From CAYJFK01 sp964369475 (lineage in GTDB: Bacteria; Bacillota; Clostridia; Oscillospirales; Feifaniaceae), in NCBI GenBank assembly GCA_964369475.1, contig CAYJFK010000016.1, forward strand, positions 1 through 40,683: DNA of 40,683 nt, written 5' to 3'. The notes below the pieces were generated by a model. That model saw nothing but the letters and a program-made list of their open reading frames with translations, was not told where the DNA came from and did no database searches. The position numbers were made by a program, and so were the translations under genes. This document shows, piece by piece, positions 15,566 through 23,218 of the stretch (position 1 is its first letter; the number at the start of each line of letters is the position of its first letter).

Positions 15566-16948
15566 ATGCCAAGAGAGTATAAGACCATTCAAGAGGTCGC
15601 AGGGCCTCTGATGATGATAAAGCAGGTTGAAGGCGTAACATACAACGAGCTTGGCGAGATAGAGCTTGGCAGTGGCGAAATTCGCCGTTGTAAGGTTCTT
15701 GAAGTTAACGGCTCCAACGCAGTTGTTCAGCTATTCGACTCGGCGGCAGGTATAAACCTTGGCGACTCCAAGGTGCGTTTCCTCGGCCGTTCGCTCGAAC
15801 TTCCCGTATCGCCCGACATGCTCGGTCGTGTTTTCTCGGGAATGGGCACGCCGATAGACGATGGCCCTGCCATTATTGCAGAGGACAGGGCAGACATTAA
15901 CGGTCTGCCGATAAACCCCTCCGCACGTGAATACCCCGACGAATTTATTCAGACAGGCGTTTCGGCAATCGACGGGCTTAACACCCTCGTTCGTGGACAG
16001 AAGCTGCCGATATTCTCGGGCTCGGGTCTTCCCCACGCAGAACTTGCCGCACAGATTGCACGTCAGGCAAAGGTTCTTGGCGGTGAAGCTAACTTCGCCG
16101 TTGTATTTGCCGCTATCGGTATCACATTTGAAGAAGCCGACTTCTTTATATCGGACTTCCGCAAGACAGGCGCTATCGACAGAACGGTACTATTTATAAA
16201 CCTTGCCTCTGACCCTGCCATCGAGCGTATTTCTACTCCTCGTATGGCGCTTACAGCGGCCGAGTATCTTGCATTTAAGCAGAACATGCACGTTCTTGTT
16301 ATCCTAACAGACATTACAAACTACGCAGAAGCACTGCGTGAAGTTTCTGCCGCCCGTAAGGAGGTCCCAGGTCGTCGTGGATACCCAGGTTACCTCTACA
16401 CCGACCTTGCGACAATGTACGAGCGTGCAGGCCGTATAGAAGGCGCAGAGGGCTCTATCACGATGATACCGATCCTCTCCATGCCCGAAGACGACAAGAC
16501 CCACCCAATCCCCGACCTTACAGGCTACATCACGGAGGGACAGATTATCCTGTCTCGTGACCTTTATCGTAAAGGCCTTATGCCTCCGATAAATGTTCTC
16601 CCCTCCCTGTCTCGTCTAAAGGACAAGGGTATAGGAGAAGGCAAGACTCGTGAAGACCATGCAAACACAATGAACCAGCTATTTGCCGCATATTCAAGAG
16701 GAAACGAGGCCAAGGAGCTTATGTCTATCCTTGGTGAAGCGGCGCTAACAGAGGTCGACAAGCTATACGCAAAGTTTGCCGACGAGTTTGAAAAACAGTA
16801 TGTCTCTCAGGGCTACACAACAGACCGCTCGGTTGAGGAGACGTTAAACTTAGGCTGGGATCTCTTATCGATTTTGCCAAAGTCCGAGCTAAAGAGAATT
16901 AAACTTGACCTTATCGAGAAGTACCACCCAGACAACAAAAAGAGCTAA
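15566..16948 (+). CDS. ntpB: V-type ATPase non-catalytic subunit B
   Basis: The 460-residue subunit alternates with subunit A in the hexameric head. It has the P-loop NTPase fold but no intact Walker A; the corresponding region reads PIFSGSGLPHAELAAQIA, as normal for subunit B. The arginine-finger region SDPAIERISTPRMALTAAEYLA is present. AAAGGAGG precedes the ATG, which follows the subunit A stop without a gap. Length is typical. Confidence 0.97.
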   Translation: MPREYKTIQEVAGPLMMIKQVEGVTYNELGEIELGSGEIRRCKVLEVNGSNAVVQLFDSAAGINLGDSKVRFLGRSLELPVSPDMLGRVFSGMGTPIDDGPAIIAEDRADINGLPINPSAREYPDEFIQTGVSAIDGLNTLVRGQKLPIFSGSGLPHAELAAQIARQAKVLGGEANFAVVFAAIGITFEEADFFISDFRKTGAIDRTVLFINLASDPAIERISTPRMALTAAEYLAFKQNMHVLVILTDITNYAEALREVSAARKEVPGRRGYPGYLYTDLATMYERAGRIEGAEGSITMIPILSMPEDDKTHPIPDLTGYITEGQIILSRDLYRKGLMPPINVLPSLSRLKDKGIGEGKTREDHANTMNQLFAAYSRGNEAKELMSILGEAALTEVDKLYAKFADEFEKQYVSQGYTTDRSVEETLNLGWDLLSILPKSELKRIKLDLIEKYHPDNKKS

Positions 16949-16960
16949 GGGGGGCATAGT

Positions 16961-17656
16961 ATGGCGAGATTAAATGTCAACCCCACCAGAATGGAGCTCA
17001 CCCGTCTTAAGGGCAGACTTAGGACGGCTACAAGGGGTCACAAGCTTTTAAAGGATAAGCGAGACGAGTTAATGAAACAGTTTTTGGATCTCGTCCGCAA
17101 AAACCGTGCGCTTCGCCGCTCGGTCGAGGAAAAGCTCGCCAAGGTATACGGCAGCTTTGTCCTTGCCAGTGCCGTTATGAGCGAGGAGAGCTTGGAAGAA
17201 GCCCTAATGTGCCCCCGTCAGACAGTTGCTGTTGATGTCGGAGTTAAGAACATCATGTCGGTAAACGTGCCGATCTTCGACTTTAAAACAGAGGGCGACA
17301 GTTCCGACATTTACCCCTACGGCTTTGGATTTACCTCGGGCGAGCTCGACAATGCCGTCTATTCGCTTGGCGATGTTTTGGAGGAACTACTCCAACTTGC
17401 CCAAATGGAAAAGTCGGCCGAACTTATGAGCGACGAGATAGAAAAAACCCGCCGCCGTGTTAACGCCCTTGAATATGTCATGATACCGCAACTGCAAGAG
17501 ACAATAAAATACATCACCATGAAACTCGACGAAAACGAAAGAGGAAACCTAACGAGACTTATGAAGGTCAAGGACATGATGCTACAAGAACAAAGACGAC
17601 TTGAAGCCGCCCTTGACGCAGAAGTTCTCGCCGAAGCAGGCGTAGAAGTGGTGTGA
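16961..17656 (+). CDS. ntpD: V-type ATPase subunit D (central rotor shaft)
   Basis: The 231-residue subunit forms the central coiled-coil shaft. It shows the diagnostic NPTRMELTRLKGRLRTATRG start and the paired N- and C-terminal helices (about 10-75 and 140-220) with the conserved RRVNALEYVMIPQL segment. AAGGGGGG precedes the ATG 12 nt after the subunit B stop. It is the last gene of the operon and a strong terminator follows directly. The downstream accessory genes of the Enterococcus hirae operon (ntpH, ntpJ) are not present here. Confidence 0.96.
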   Translation: MARLNVNPTRMELTRLKGRLRTATRGHKLLKDKRDELMKQFLDLVRKNRALRRSVEEKLAKVYGSFVLASAVMSEESLEEALMCPRQTVAVDVGVKNIMSVNVPIFDFKTEGDSSDIYPYGFGFTSGELDNAVYSLGDVLEELLQLAQMEKSAELMSDEIEKTRRRVNALEYVMIPQLQETIKYITMKLDENERGNLTRLMKVKDMMLQEQRRLEAALDAEVLAEAGVEVV

Positions 17657-17657
17657 G

Positions 17658-17690
17658 GAAAAGCCCGAGGCATGAAGCCTCGGGCTTTTC
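17658..17690 (+). terminator. Terminator of the V-ATPase operon
   Basis: A perfect 14-bp stem with loop ATGAA (17658-17671 with 17677-17690) begins 2 nt after the ntpD stop and ends in a T-run. A 30-nt core of this hairpin (17660-17689) is repeated exactly at 17844-17873 on the far side of the inserted repeat element. Confidence 0.92.
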
Positions 17691-17843
17691 AGACTGGAGA
17701 AAAACTCGAGTCCCTTCGGAAGGAGGGGGAGCGGCGAGGGGGCACCATCAGGGTGCCCTCTGGCGTTAAATTCCCGCCCCGAGGGCGTTAAAATCAGCTT
17801 TAGCTGATTTTTTAGTTTGGAGAAAACACTTTTTCTCCAAACT
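17691..17843 (+). repeat. Dispersed repeat element, copy 1
   Basis: The 153-bp intergenic element starts AGACTGGAGAAAA and ends TTTTCTCCAAACT, which are imperfect inverted termini. Inside are GGCACC/GGGTGCC, AAATCAGC/GCTGATTT and a 13-bp terminal hairpin. It shares long identical blocks with 37205-37363. It has no coding capacity and resembles a MITE or other structured intergenic repeat. An identical 30-bp terminator hairpin lies on each side. Confidence 0.8.
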
Positions 17844-17873
17844 AAAGCCCGAGGCATGAAGCCTCGGGCTTTT
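17844..17873 (+). terminator. Duplicated copy of the V-ATPase terminator hairpin
   Basis: These 30 bases are identical to 17660-17689 and form the same stem with a short T-run. The duplication brackets repeat copy 1. Confidence 0.85.
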
Positions 17874-17899
17874 GGTTTGTTAAAGGAAAATTTACAATG

Positions 17900-18159
17900 T
17901 TGACATACTTATTTGATTTATGATTATACATGTTGTAGTAAAATTATATAAACACTATCTTTCGTAGGCTACTTCCACTATGTCGCTTGGCTTGCCGTAC
18001 GACAAAGTCACAGCATGAGAAGTACCGCTCGTTGGTATTACAGATACACAGGCACTATTTTATAGCTTAGCATAGCATTGCGCTTGCTACTTTCAGCATA
18101 ATAAAAGGCTGCTTGGCGACCGTGATGTCTTTTTCGAGCAGCCTTTTATCAATATTGAT
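17900..18159 (+). promoter_or_regulatory. Structured leader of the duplicated membrane protein, copy 1
   Basis: After TTGACA (17900-17905) comes a noncoding stretch with no well-supported ORF. It contains AGTACC/GGTATT (6-bp stem, 7-nt loop), a terminator-like 11-bp stem AAAAGGCTGCT / AGCAGCCTTTT (18103-18113 with 18137-18147, 23-nt loop) and the palindrome ATCAATATTGAT (18148-18159) just before the ribosome binding site. It could be an attenuator or riboswitch-like RNA; no known class was recognised. Confidence 0.5.
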
Positions 18160-18176
18160 TAAAGGAGGGTTTTGTG

Positions 18177-18581
18177 ATGGGTAGACCGCATCTGCGCACT
18201 GACTTTTATGTACTCTTTAGCAATATGGACACAGGTGATTTTATAAAATTTCACATTATAATGCTTTCTTCTATATGGATTGGCTTTCTCTTAAGAAATT
18301 ATGTTATAAAATCAGGTTCAGGTGATGGACTGGATGAAATTCTACCTTACGAAAGAACGCTAAAGGTTGGGTTTCATGGCGTTTCTATCGGTATAACTGT
18401 CTCACTTTTTGTTTATGCTATTATAGTACCACTCTTTTACATGCATTTTAAGTACCTCTTTAACAATGAAATTTGGGACCCATTTACATTGAAGTTGTAT
18501 GCGAATTTTATGTATATTATAATCTTATCTTTTTCCGTCGGGCTTAGCTACTTTGTCGACCAAGCCTATACCTTCGAATAA
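18177..18581 (+). CDS. Small multi-pass membrane protein, copy 1
   Basis: The 134-residue protein has about three transmembrane helices (roughly 22-44, 66-92 and 108-128) and a short charged loop, SGSGDGLDEILPYER, after the first. I do not recognise the family. A GGAGGG site lies 7 nt before the ATG at 18177; a GTG at 18174 is less well spaced. It differs from copy 2 at only a few residues, all in the last helix region. Its own terminator has been truncated by the duplication. Function unknown. Confidence 0.75.
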   Translation: MGRPHLRTDFYVLFSNMDTGDFIKFHIIMLSSIWIGFLLRNYVIKSGSGDGLDEILPYERTLKVGFHGVSIGITVSLFVYAIIVPLFYMHFKYLFNNEIWDPFTLKLYANFMYIIILSFSVGLSYFVDQAYTFE

Positions 18582-18643
18582 AAAATCCCCCGACCACATG
18601 TGAACAGCACCCATTTTGTTTTGTTTAAGGAAAATCTACAATG

Positions 18644-18903
18644 TTGACACAATCAGTTGATTTATTTTTATGCATATTATGGTAGAATTATATAAATATA
18701 AACCTTCGTGGGTTATTTCCACTATGTTGCTTGGCTTGCCGTGCGACAAAGTCACAGCATGAGAAGTACCGCTCGTTGGTATTACAGATACACAGGCACT
18801 ATTTTATAGCTTAGCATAGCATTGCGCTTGCTACTTTCAGCATAATAAAAGGCTGCTTGGCGACCGTGATGTCTTTTTCGAGCAGCCTTTTATCAATATT
18901 GAT
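18644..18903 (+). promoter_or_regulatory. Structured leader of the duplicated membrane protein, copy 2
   Basis: It has the same architecture as the first leader: TTGACA at 18644-18649, the conserved stems, the terminator-like hairpin (18847-18891) and the ATCAATATTGAT palindrome before the ribosome binding site. No clear -10 is shared with copy 1 at the expected distance, so the promoter assignment is uncertain. Confidence 0.45.
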
Positions 18904-18920
18904 TAAAGGAGGGTTTTGTG

Positions 18921-19325
18921 ATGGGTAGACCGCATCTGCGCACTGACTTTTATGTACTCTTTAGCAATATGGACACAGGTGATTTTATAAAATTTCACAT
19001 TATAATGCTTTCTTCTATATGGATTGGCTTTCTCTTAAGAAATTATGTTATAAAATCAGGTTCAGGTGATGGACTGGATGAAATTCTACCTTACGAAAGA
19101 ACGCTAAAGGTTGGGTTTCATGGCGTTTCTATCGGTATAACTGTCTCACTTTTTGTTTATGCTATTATAGTACCACTCTTTTACATGCATTTTAAGTACC
19201 TCTTTAACAATGAAATTTGGGACCCATTTACATTGAAGGTGTATGCGAATTTTATGTATATCATTATCTTATTCTCTTCCGTCGGGATTAGCTACTTTGT
19301 CGACCAAGCCTATACCTTCGAATAA
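18921..19325 (+). CDS. Small multi-pass membrane protein, copy 2
   Basis: The 134-residue paralogue of the gene at 18177 has the same start context (GGAGGG, 7 nt, ATG) and three predicted transmembrane helices. Differences sit in the third helix, where copy 1 reads LYANFMYIIILSFSVGLSYF and copy 2 has Val, Phe-Ser and Ile changes. It retains an intact terminator. Convergent CoA-transferase transcription comes from the other side. Function unknown. Possibilities include a small transporter-like or stress membrane protein, but nothing in the sequence decides this. Confidence 0.75.
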   Translation: MGRPHLRTDFYVLFSNMDTGDFIKFHIIMLSSIWIGFLLRNYVIKSGSGDGLDEILPYERTLKVGFHGVSIGITVSLFVYAIIVPLFYMHFKYLFNNEIWDPFTLKVYANFMYIIILFSSVGISYFVDQAYTFE

Positions 19326-19328
19326 AAA

Positions 19329-19354
19329 ATCCCCCGACCTCACGGTCGGGGGAT
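19329..19354. terminator. Bidirectional terminator between convergent genes
   Basis: An 11-bp perfect stem ATCCCCCGACC / GGTCGGGGGAT with loop TCAC lies between the membrane protein stop and the stop of the minus-strand CoA-transferase. A-runs and T-rich tails on the two sides suit termination in both directions. Confidence 0.85.
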
Positions 19355-19364
19355 TAATATTATC

Positions 19365-20663
19365 CTACCAAAGCATTAGCTTGTTTGCTTCTGCTCTTAG
19401 CTCGTCCTTGAACTCGGGGTGGGCTATTGCTATAAGAGCGTCTACTCTGTCTTTTATTGTTCTTGCCTTCATTGGGGCGATGCCGTTTTCCGTTACGATG
19501 TAGTCGATGTTGTTTCTGCTCATCGTTACAACAGCGCCCGGGGTTAGAATAGACTTGATCTTGCTAAAGCGTGTGCCGTCCTTCTTTGTGCCTGCCGATG
19601 CCATAGCTATGATCGACATGCCGCCCTTGGAGTGGATTGCACCCTCTGCAAAGTCGTTCTGGCCGCCTGTACCCGAGAACTGACGGTGACCGATTGTCTC
19701 GGAGGAAATCTGGCCTACAAGGTCAACTTCGATACAGGTGTTTATCGATACCATGTTGTCGTTTTGTGCGATTACCCATGGGTCGTTAACATACTTTGTG
19801 TGCTTCATGTAAACTGTGGGGTTTTCGTCCAAGAAGTCGTAGAGAGCACGTGAACCGTTTGTAAAAGAGCCAATTAGTTTGCCGGGGTTTAGGTTCTTTT
19901 TTGCGCCCGTGATAACGCCCGCTTCTGCAAGTGCTGCAAGGGAGGAGGTTACCATCTCTGTGTGAACGCCTAAATCCTTCTTATCCATAAATGCCATAGC
20001 AACAGCATCGGGAACTGCGCCTATGCCGAGCTGGATTGTGGAGCCGTCCTTAACAAGGCTTGAAACATGTGCGCCTATTGCCTTGTCTGTATCGGTTAGG
20101 ACACCGGGGTCGAATGTGGGGGTTTTACGGTCTGTTTCGATAACGGCCGACACCTTGGAGACATGTAGCTCATACTCGCCCGCAATTTTGGGCATATCCT
20201 CGACCACTTCTATTATGATAGTATCGGCACACTCTAAAAATTCGAGCTCCCAGCCGCCAAGCGACAGATTGAAGTAACCGTGCTTATCCATAGGAGTTGC
20301 CGATGTGATGATTACATTTGGCTTGTGCACATCACGATAGCGTGTGTAGCAAGCATGTAAATGCATGGGGATTAGCGATACGTGGCCTGTTGGGTGGAGT
20401 GCTCTTGTCAAGCCGCCGTAAAAGTTGGACTGAATAAAAAATTTGTCGAGATATTTTTCCGTGGTGTACTCGAAATTGCCGCTACCACCGCCGTACAGAG
20501 TTACATTTGTTATTCTGTCGTAAATGGTGTGCATCTTTTCAAGGCTTGTCATGGGCACAAGTCCAAACCCGGCCGTTGCGATAAGCGACTTATCGGGGAT
20601 TAACTTTAGTGCCTCCTCTGCGGGCATTACCTTTGATTTGTACATTTCCTGAAACTTGCTCAT
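19365..20663 (-). CDS. Acyl-CoA:acetate CoA-transferase (family 1, Cat/4HbCT type), paralogue 1
   Basis: The 432-residue enzyme belongs to the acetyl-CoA hydrolase/transferase family that includes 4-hydroxybutyrate and butyryl-CoA:acetate CoA-transferases. It moves CoA between an acyl-CoA and acetate through a glutamyl-CoA intermediate. The probable catalytic residue is Glu236 in GVHTEM, with the oxyanion glycine loop GIGAVPDA just before it and the SGTGGQNDFAEGA C-terminal motif. It is about 70 percent like paralogue 2 by eye. The native acyl substrate cannot be read from the sequence; the OFOR neighbours suggest acyl-CoAs from amino acids. It has its own promoter downstream of rqcP. Confidence 0.9.
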   Translation of the reverse strand: MSKFQEMYKSKVMPAEEALKLIPDKSLIATAGFGLVPMTSLEKMHTIYDRITNVTLYGGGSGNFEYTTEKYLDKFFIQSNFYGGLTRALHPTGHVSLIPMHLHACYTRYRDVHKPNVIITSATPMDKHGYFNLSLGGWELEFLECADTIIIEVVEDMPKIAGEYELHVSKVSAVIETDRKTPTFDPGVLTDTDKAIGAHVSSLVKDGSTIQLGIGAVPDAVAMAFMDKKDLGVHTEMVTSSLAALAEAGVITGAKKNLNPGKLIGSFTNGSRALYDFLDENPTVYMKHTKYVNDPWVIAQNDNMVSINTCIEVDLVGQISSETIGHRQFSGTGGQNDFAEGAIHSKGGMSIIAMASAGTKKDGTRFSKIKSILTPGAVVTMSRNNIDYIVTENGIAPMKARTIKDRVDALIAIAHPEFKDELRAEANKLMLW

Positions 20664-20702
20664 GATTGTTCTACCTCTCTAAATGTATGATTTTTTAAGT
20701 TT

Positions 20703-20725
20703 ATCAATAACAGGTCGTTATTGAT
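20703..20725 (-). promoter_or_regulatory. Inverted repeat in the CoA-transferase 1 leader
   Basis: ATCAATAAC and GTTATTGAT form a perfect 9-bp inverted repeat with a 5-nt centre, about 20 nt downstream of the predicted transcript start. There is no T-tract, so an operator or mRNA-stabilising hairpin is more likely than a terminator. Confidence 0.45.
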
Positions 20726-20749
20726 CATTGCAAATTCTCGCTATATACC

Positions 20750-20778
20750 ATTATACAGTATAAAAGCCGATTTTACAA
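20750..20778 (-). promoter_or_regulatory. Promoter of CoA-transferase 1
   Basis: On the minus strand TTGTAA, a 17-nt spacer and TATAAT. The -35 box overlaps the rqcP stop codon, so the first paralogue can be transcribed separately from rqcP and paralogue 2. Confidence 0.65.
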
Positions 20779-21012
20779 TACTTTATACAAAGTTGTTGCA
20801 TCGTCTTTTCTTACAACATCAGGTGTTGCCAGTACCTCTACCTTTAGGGTACGTGTACCAAATGTTACTTCTATAACATCTCCAGCCTTAACGTCGTAAG
20901 CCGGCTTTACCACCTTACCGTTAACTGTAACCCTCTCGCCCGACGTTGCATCCTTTGCCACCGTTCTGCGTTTAATTATTCTCGATACCTTAAGGTATTT
21001 ATCAAGTCTCAT
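20773..21012 (-). CDS. rqcP: RqcP-type S4-domain RNA-binding protein
   Basis: The 79-residue single S4-domain protein starts MRLDKYLKVSRIIKRRTVAK, matching RqcP (YabO/Hsp15-like). RqcP acts with RqcH on stalled 50S subunits to add poly-alanine tails in ribosome quality control. The rest of the S4 fold, GERVTVNGKVVKPAYDVKAGDVIEV in two parts, is intact. Its ATG lies 3 nt after the stop of CoA-transferase 2 with a weak ribosome binding site, implying coupled translation. The location between metabolic genes is unusual; the family is more often found near yabP/spoIIE or other housekeeping genes. Confidence 0.85.
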   Translation of the reverse strand: MRLDKYLKVSRIIKRRTVAKDATSGERVTVNGKVVKPAYDVKAGDVIEVTFGTRTLKVEVLATPDVVRKDDATTLYKVL

Positions 21013-21015
21013 ATA

Positions 21016-22317
21016 CTACCAGAGCATTAGCTTGTTGGCCTCTGCTCTTAGCTCCTCTTTAAATTCTGGGTGAGCTATTGCAATAAGGTTGTCTACCCTG
21101 TCTCTAACCGTTCTTGCCTTCATGTGTGCTATGCCGTTTTCCGTTACGATATAGTCGATGTTGTTACGGCTCATTGTTACGATAGCACCGGGGGTTAGGA
21201 TCGACTTTATTTTGGAAATTCTCGTTCCGTCTCTCTTTGTTGTTGCCGATGCCATAGCTATAATCGACATACCGCCCTTAGAGTGGATTGCACCCTCTGC
21301 AAAGTCGTTTTGTCCGCCTGTACCCGAGAACTGGCGATGACCGATCGACTCGGAAGCGATCTGGCCTGTCAGGTCTACTTCCATACAGGTGTTAATCGAA
21401 ACCATTTGATGGTTTTGAGCGATTATCCACGGATCGTTTACATAGTATGTCGGCTTCATGTAGATCGTGGGGTTCTCGTCCATAAACTCGTATAATTTCT
21501 TAGATCCAAAGGCAAATGTGCCGATTAGCTTGCCTTGGTTAATGCTCTTTTTAGCACCTGTAATAACGCCTGCCTCCGCAAGGCTTGCAAGGGCTGATGT
21601 TACCATCTCGGTGTGAACACCTAAATCTTTTTTATCCATAAACGCCATTGCAACGGCATCGGGAACTGCACCTATACCAAGCTGAATTGTGGAACCGTCC
21701 TTAACAAGGCTTGCAACATGTGCGCCTATTGCCCTGTCTGTATCTGTTAGAGTACCTGGCTCCATGGAAGGTGTGGATCTCTTTGTCTCAACAACAGCTG
21801 TTACTTGCGAAATATGCACTTCGTAGTCACTTGCGACCTTTGGCATGTCCTCGACAACCTCGATAATAACTACATCGGCAGTTGGCAAAAATGCCTTTTC
21901 CCAGCCGCCAAGCGATAGGTTGAAGTAGCCGTGCTTATCCATTGGTGTTGCCGCAGTTATAATAACATTTGGCTTGTGAACTTCGTAGTATCTTGTGTAC
22001 CACGCATGTAGATGCATGGGGATAATGGAAACTCTGCCTGTATGATGAGCTTTTCTTGTTGCACCGTCATAGAAGTTGGAGTTTATAAAGAACTTATCAA
22101 TATACTGTTCGGAGAGATACAAATCATCGGGGTGACTGCCGCCGCCGTAAAACTCGACCTCTGTAATCCTATCGTATATTGTGTGCATAACTTCAAGACA
22201 ATCCCGTGGCTCTTGTGCCGAAAATCCCGTTGCAACAAGTGCTTTATCGGGTATTTGCTTTAGCGCTTCCTCGGCCGACATAACCTTCGATTTGTACATT
22301 TCTGCGTATTTACTCAT
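21016..22317 (-). CDS. Acyl-CoA:acetate CoA-transferase (family 1), paralogue 2
   Basis: The 433-residue paralogue of the enzyme at 19365 belongs to the same acetyl-CoA hydrolase/transferase family. The probable catalytic Glu237 lies in GVHTEM, with GIGAVPDA and SGTGGQNDFAEGA present. AGAGGAG precedes the ATG. Differences cluster in the N-terminal 100 residues (for example ATGFSAQEPRDCLE here against ATAGFGLVPMTSLE), a region likely to shape the acyl pocket, so the two may prefer different acyl-CoAs. It is followed immediately by rqcP. A terminator-like hairpin upstream (22404-22453) separates it from the OFOR genes. Confidence 0.9.
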   Translation of the reverse strand: MSKYAEMYKSKVMSAEEALKQIPDKALVATGFSAQEPRDCLEVMHTIYDRITEVEFYGGGSHPDDLYLSEQYIDKFFINSNFYDGATRKAHHTGRVSIIPMHLHAWYTRYYEVHKPNVIITAATPMDKHGYFNLSLGGWEKAFLPTADVVIIEVVEDMPKVASDYEVHISQVTAVVETKRSTPSMEPGTLTDTDRAIGAHVASLVKDGSTIQLGIGAVPDAVAMAFMDKKDLGVHTEMVTSALASLAEAGVITGAKKSINQGKLIGTFAFGSKKLYEFMDENPTIYMKPTYYVNDPWIIAQNHQMVSINTCMEVDLTGQIASESIGHRQFSGTGGQNDFAEGAIHSKGGMSIIAMASATTKRDGTRISKIKSILTPGAIVTMSRNNIDYIVTENGIAHMKARTVRDRVDNLIAIAHPEFKEELRAEANKLMLW

Positions 22318-22403
22318 ATCTCTCTCCTCTTTTCGTGTCGTAATAACTTATAGAGTATTGTTCCCTAAGTTTGTTTCTTATAATCTATTGTGCCTTAACA
22401 TAT

Positions 22404-22453
22404 AAATTGCGGCCGTCACGCACTCACATCGTGCGTGACGGTCGCAATTTTTT
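22404..22453 (-). terminator. Terminator at the end of the OFOR array
   Basis: A stem of about 20 bp with a mismatch or wobble (AAATTGCGGCCGTCACGCAC with its partner) and a 7-nt loop begins 7 nt past the stop of the last beta subunit. The T-tract on the minus strand is short. Confidence 0.7.
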
Positions 22454-22459
22454 AAAAAA

Positions 22460-23206
22460 CTACTCTGCGCCCTTATCTCTAACCACGCCTAAGGGGAATT
22501 CCTTTAGCATATTCTCGTTTATGAAATCGACCGACTCGAGCGGTGTTAGACCCCAGTTTGTCGGGCAGTTACAGATAAATTCTACATATGTGTAACCCTT
22601 GCCGTCCATTTGATACTGGAATGCCTTCTTTAGAGCTGCCTTTGCCTTCTTTACCTCTGCAGGAGTTGTACATGTTACTCTTGCAATGTAGTAAGGTGTG
22701 TCGAGTGTATCAAGGATTTTAACAAGGTGAAGTGGGTTGCCCGCTTCTTCAACCTTACGGCCTTGCTGAGCTGTTGTAGCCTTCATGCCAACAAGAGTTG
22801 TAGGAGCCATCTGGCCACCTGTCATGCCGTATGTTGCATTGTTAACCGAGATAACAGTGATGTTCTCGCCACGATTAGCAGCGTAGATAGTCTCGGAAAG
22901 GCCGATAGCGGCAATGTCGCCGTCGCCCTGATAGCTAAATACTATCTTATCGGGGTTTGTGCGCTTTAGAGCAGATGCAACCGCTCCTGCACGTCCGTGA
23001 GCTGTCTCCATGGAGTTTAGCTCGTGGAAGAATGTACCGTTACCGCAACATCCTATGCCGTATACGCAAAGAGGAGTCTTGCCAAGGCCGAGCTCCTCGA
23101 AAACCTCTGCAAAAAGCTTATGAATTGTGCTGTGGAAACAACCTGGGCAAAAACCCGATACAGCGGTTTCCGAAAGCACTGAAGGTCTCTTGTAAATCTT
23201 TTCCAT
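22460..23206 (-). CDS. 2-oxoacid:ferredoxin oxidoreductase beta subunit, set 4
   Basis: The 248-residue thiamine-pyrophosphate-binding subunit oxidatively decarboxylates a 2-oxoacid to acyl-CoA with its alpha partner, reducing ferredoxin. It has the cluster cysteines in GFCPGCFHS, then GIGCCG and later CNCPTNWG, and the TPP/Mg motif GDGDIAAIG followed by NNATYGMTGGQ. It is preceded 12 nt upstream by its alpha subunit, with GGAGGAG before the start. This set has no delta or gamma gene of its own. Substrate specificity is unknown; 3-methyl-2-oxobutanoate (Vor-type) is the common annotation for this group. Confidence 0.9.
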   Translation of the reverse strand: MEKIYKRPSVLSETAVSGFCPGCFHSTIHKLFAEVFEELGLGKTPLCVYGIGCCGNGTFFHELNSMETAHGRAGAVASALKRTNPDKIVFSYQGDGDIAAIGLSETIYAANRGENITVISVNNATYGMTGGQMAPTTLVGMKATTAQQGRKVEEAGNPLHLVKILDTLDTPYYIARVTCTTPAEVKKAKAALKKAFQYQMDGKGYTYVEFICNCPTNWGLTPLESVDFINENMLKEFPLGVVRDKGAE

Positions 23207-23218
23207 TTTCTCTCCTCC

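Larger units (their letters stand above)
17878..18595 (+). repeat. Tandem duplication unit, copy 1
   Basis: The unit comprises a promoter-like TTGACA, a leader of about 270 nt and a membrane protein gene, and recurs 744 bp downstream. The block 18000-18494 appears identical to 18744-19238, whereas both ends have diverged. The terminator at the end of this copy is cut after its left arm (18587-18595). Confidence 0.9.
18622..19339 (+). repeat. Tandem duplication unit, copy 2
   Basis: This is the second 744-bp-spaced copy of leader plus membrane protein gene. The promoter area and the last 90 bases of the gene differ from copy 1, while the middle of about 495 bp is identical. The gap from 18596 to 18621 between the copies is unique. 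Confidence 0.9.

Noticed and set aside
17844..17873. Assembly error as the cause of the repeated terminator
   Set aside because: It is not excluded, but a similar bracketing occurs around the second repeat copy with different flanks, which makes a biological cause more likely.
17878..19339. Insertion sequence or composite transposon
   Set aside because: There is no transposase gene, no inverted termini and no target duplication around the 744-bp units. They form a simple tandem duplication.
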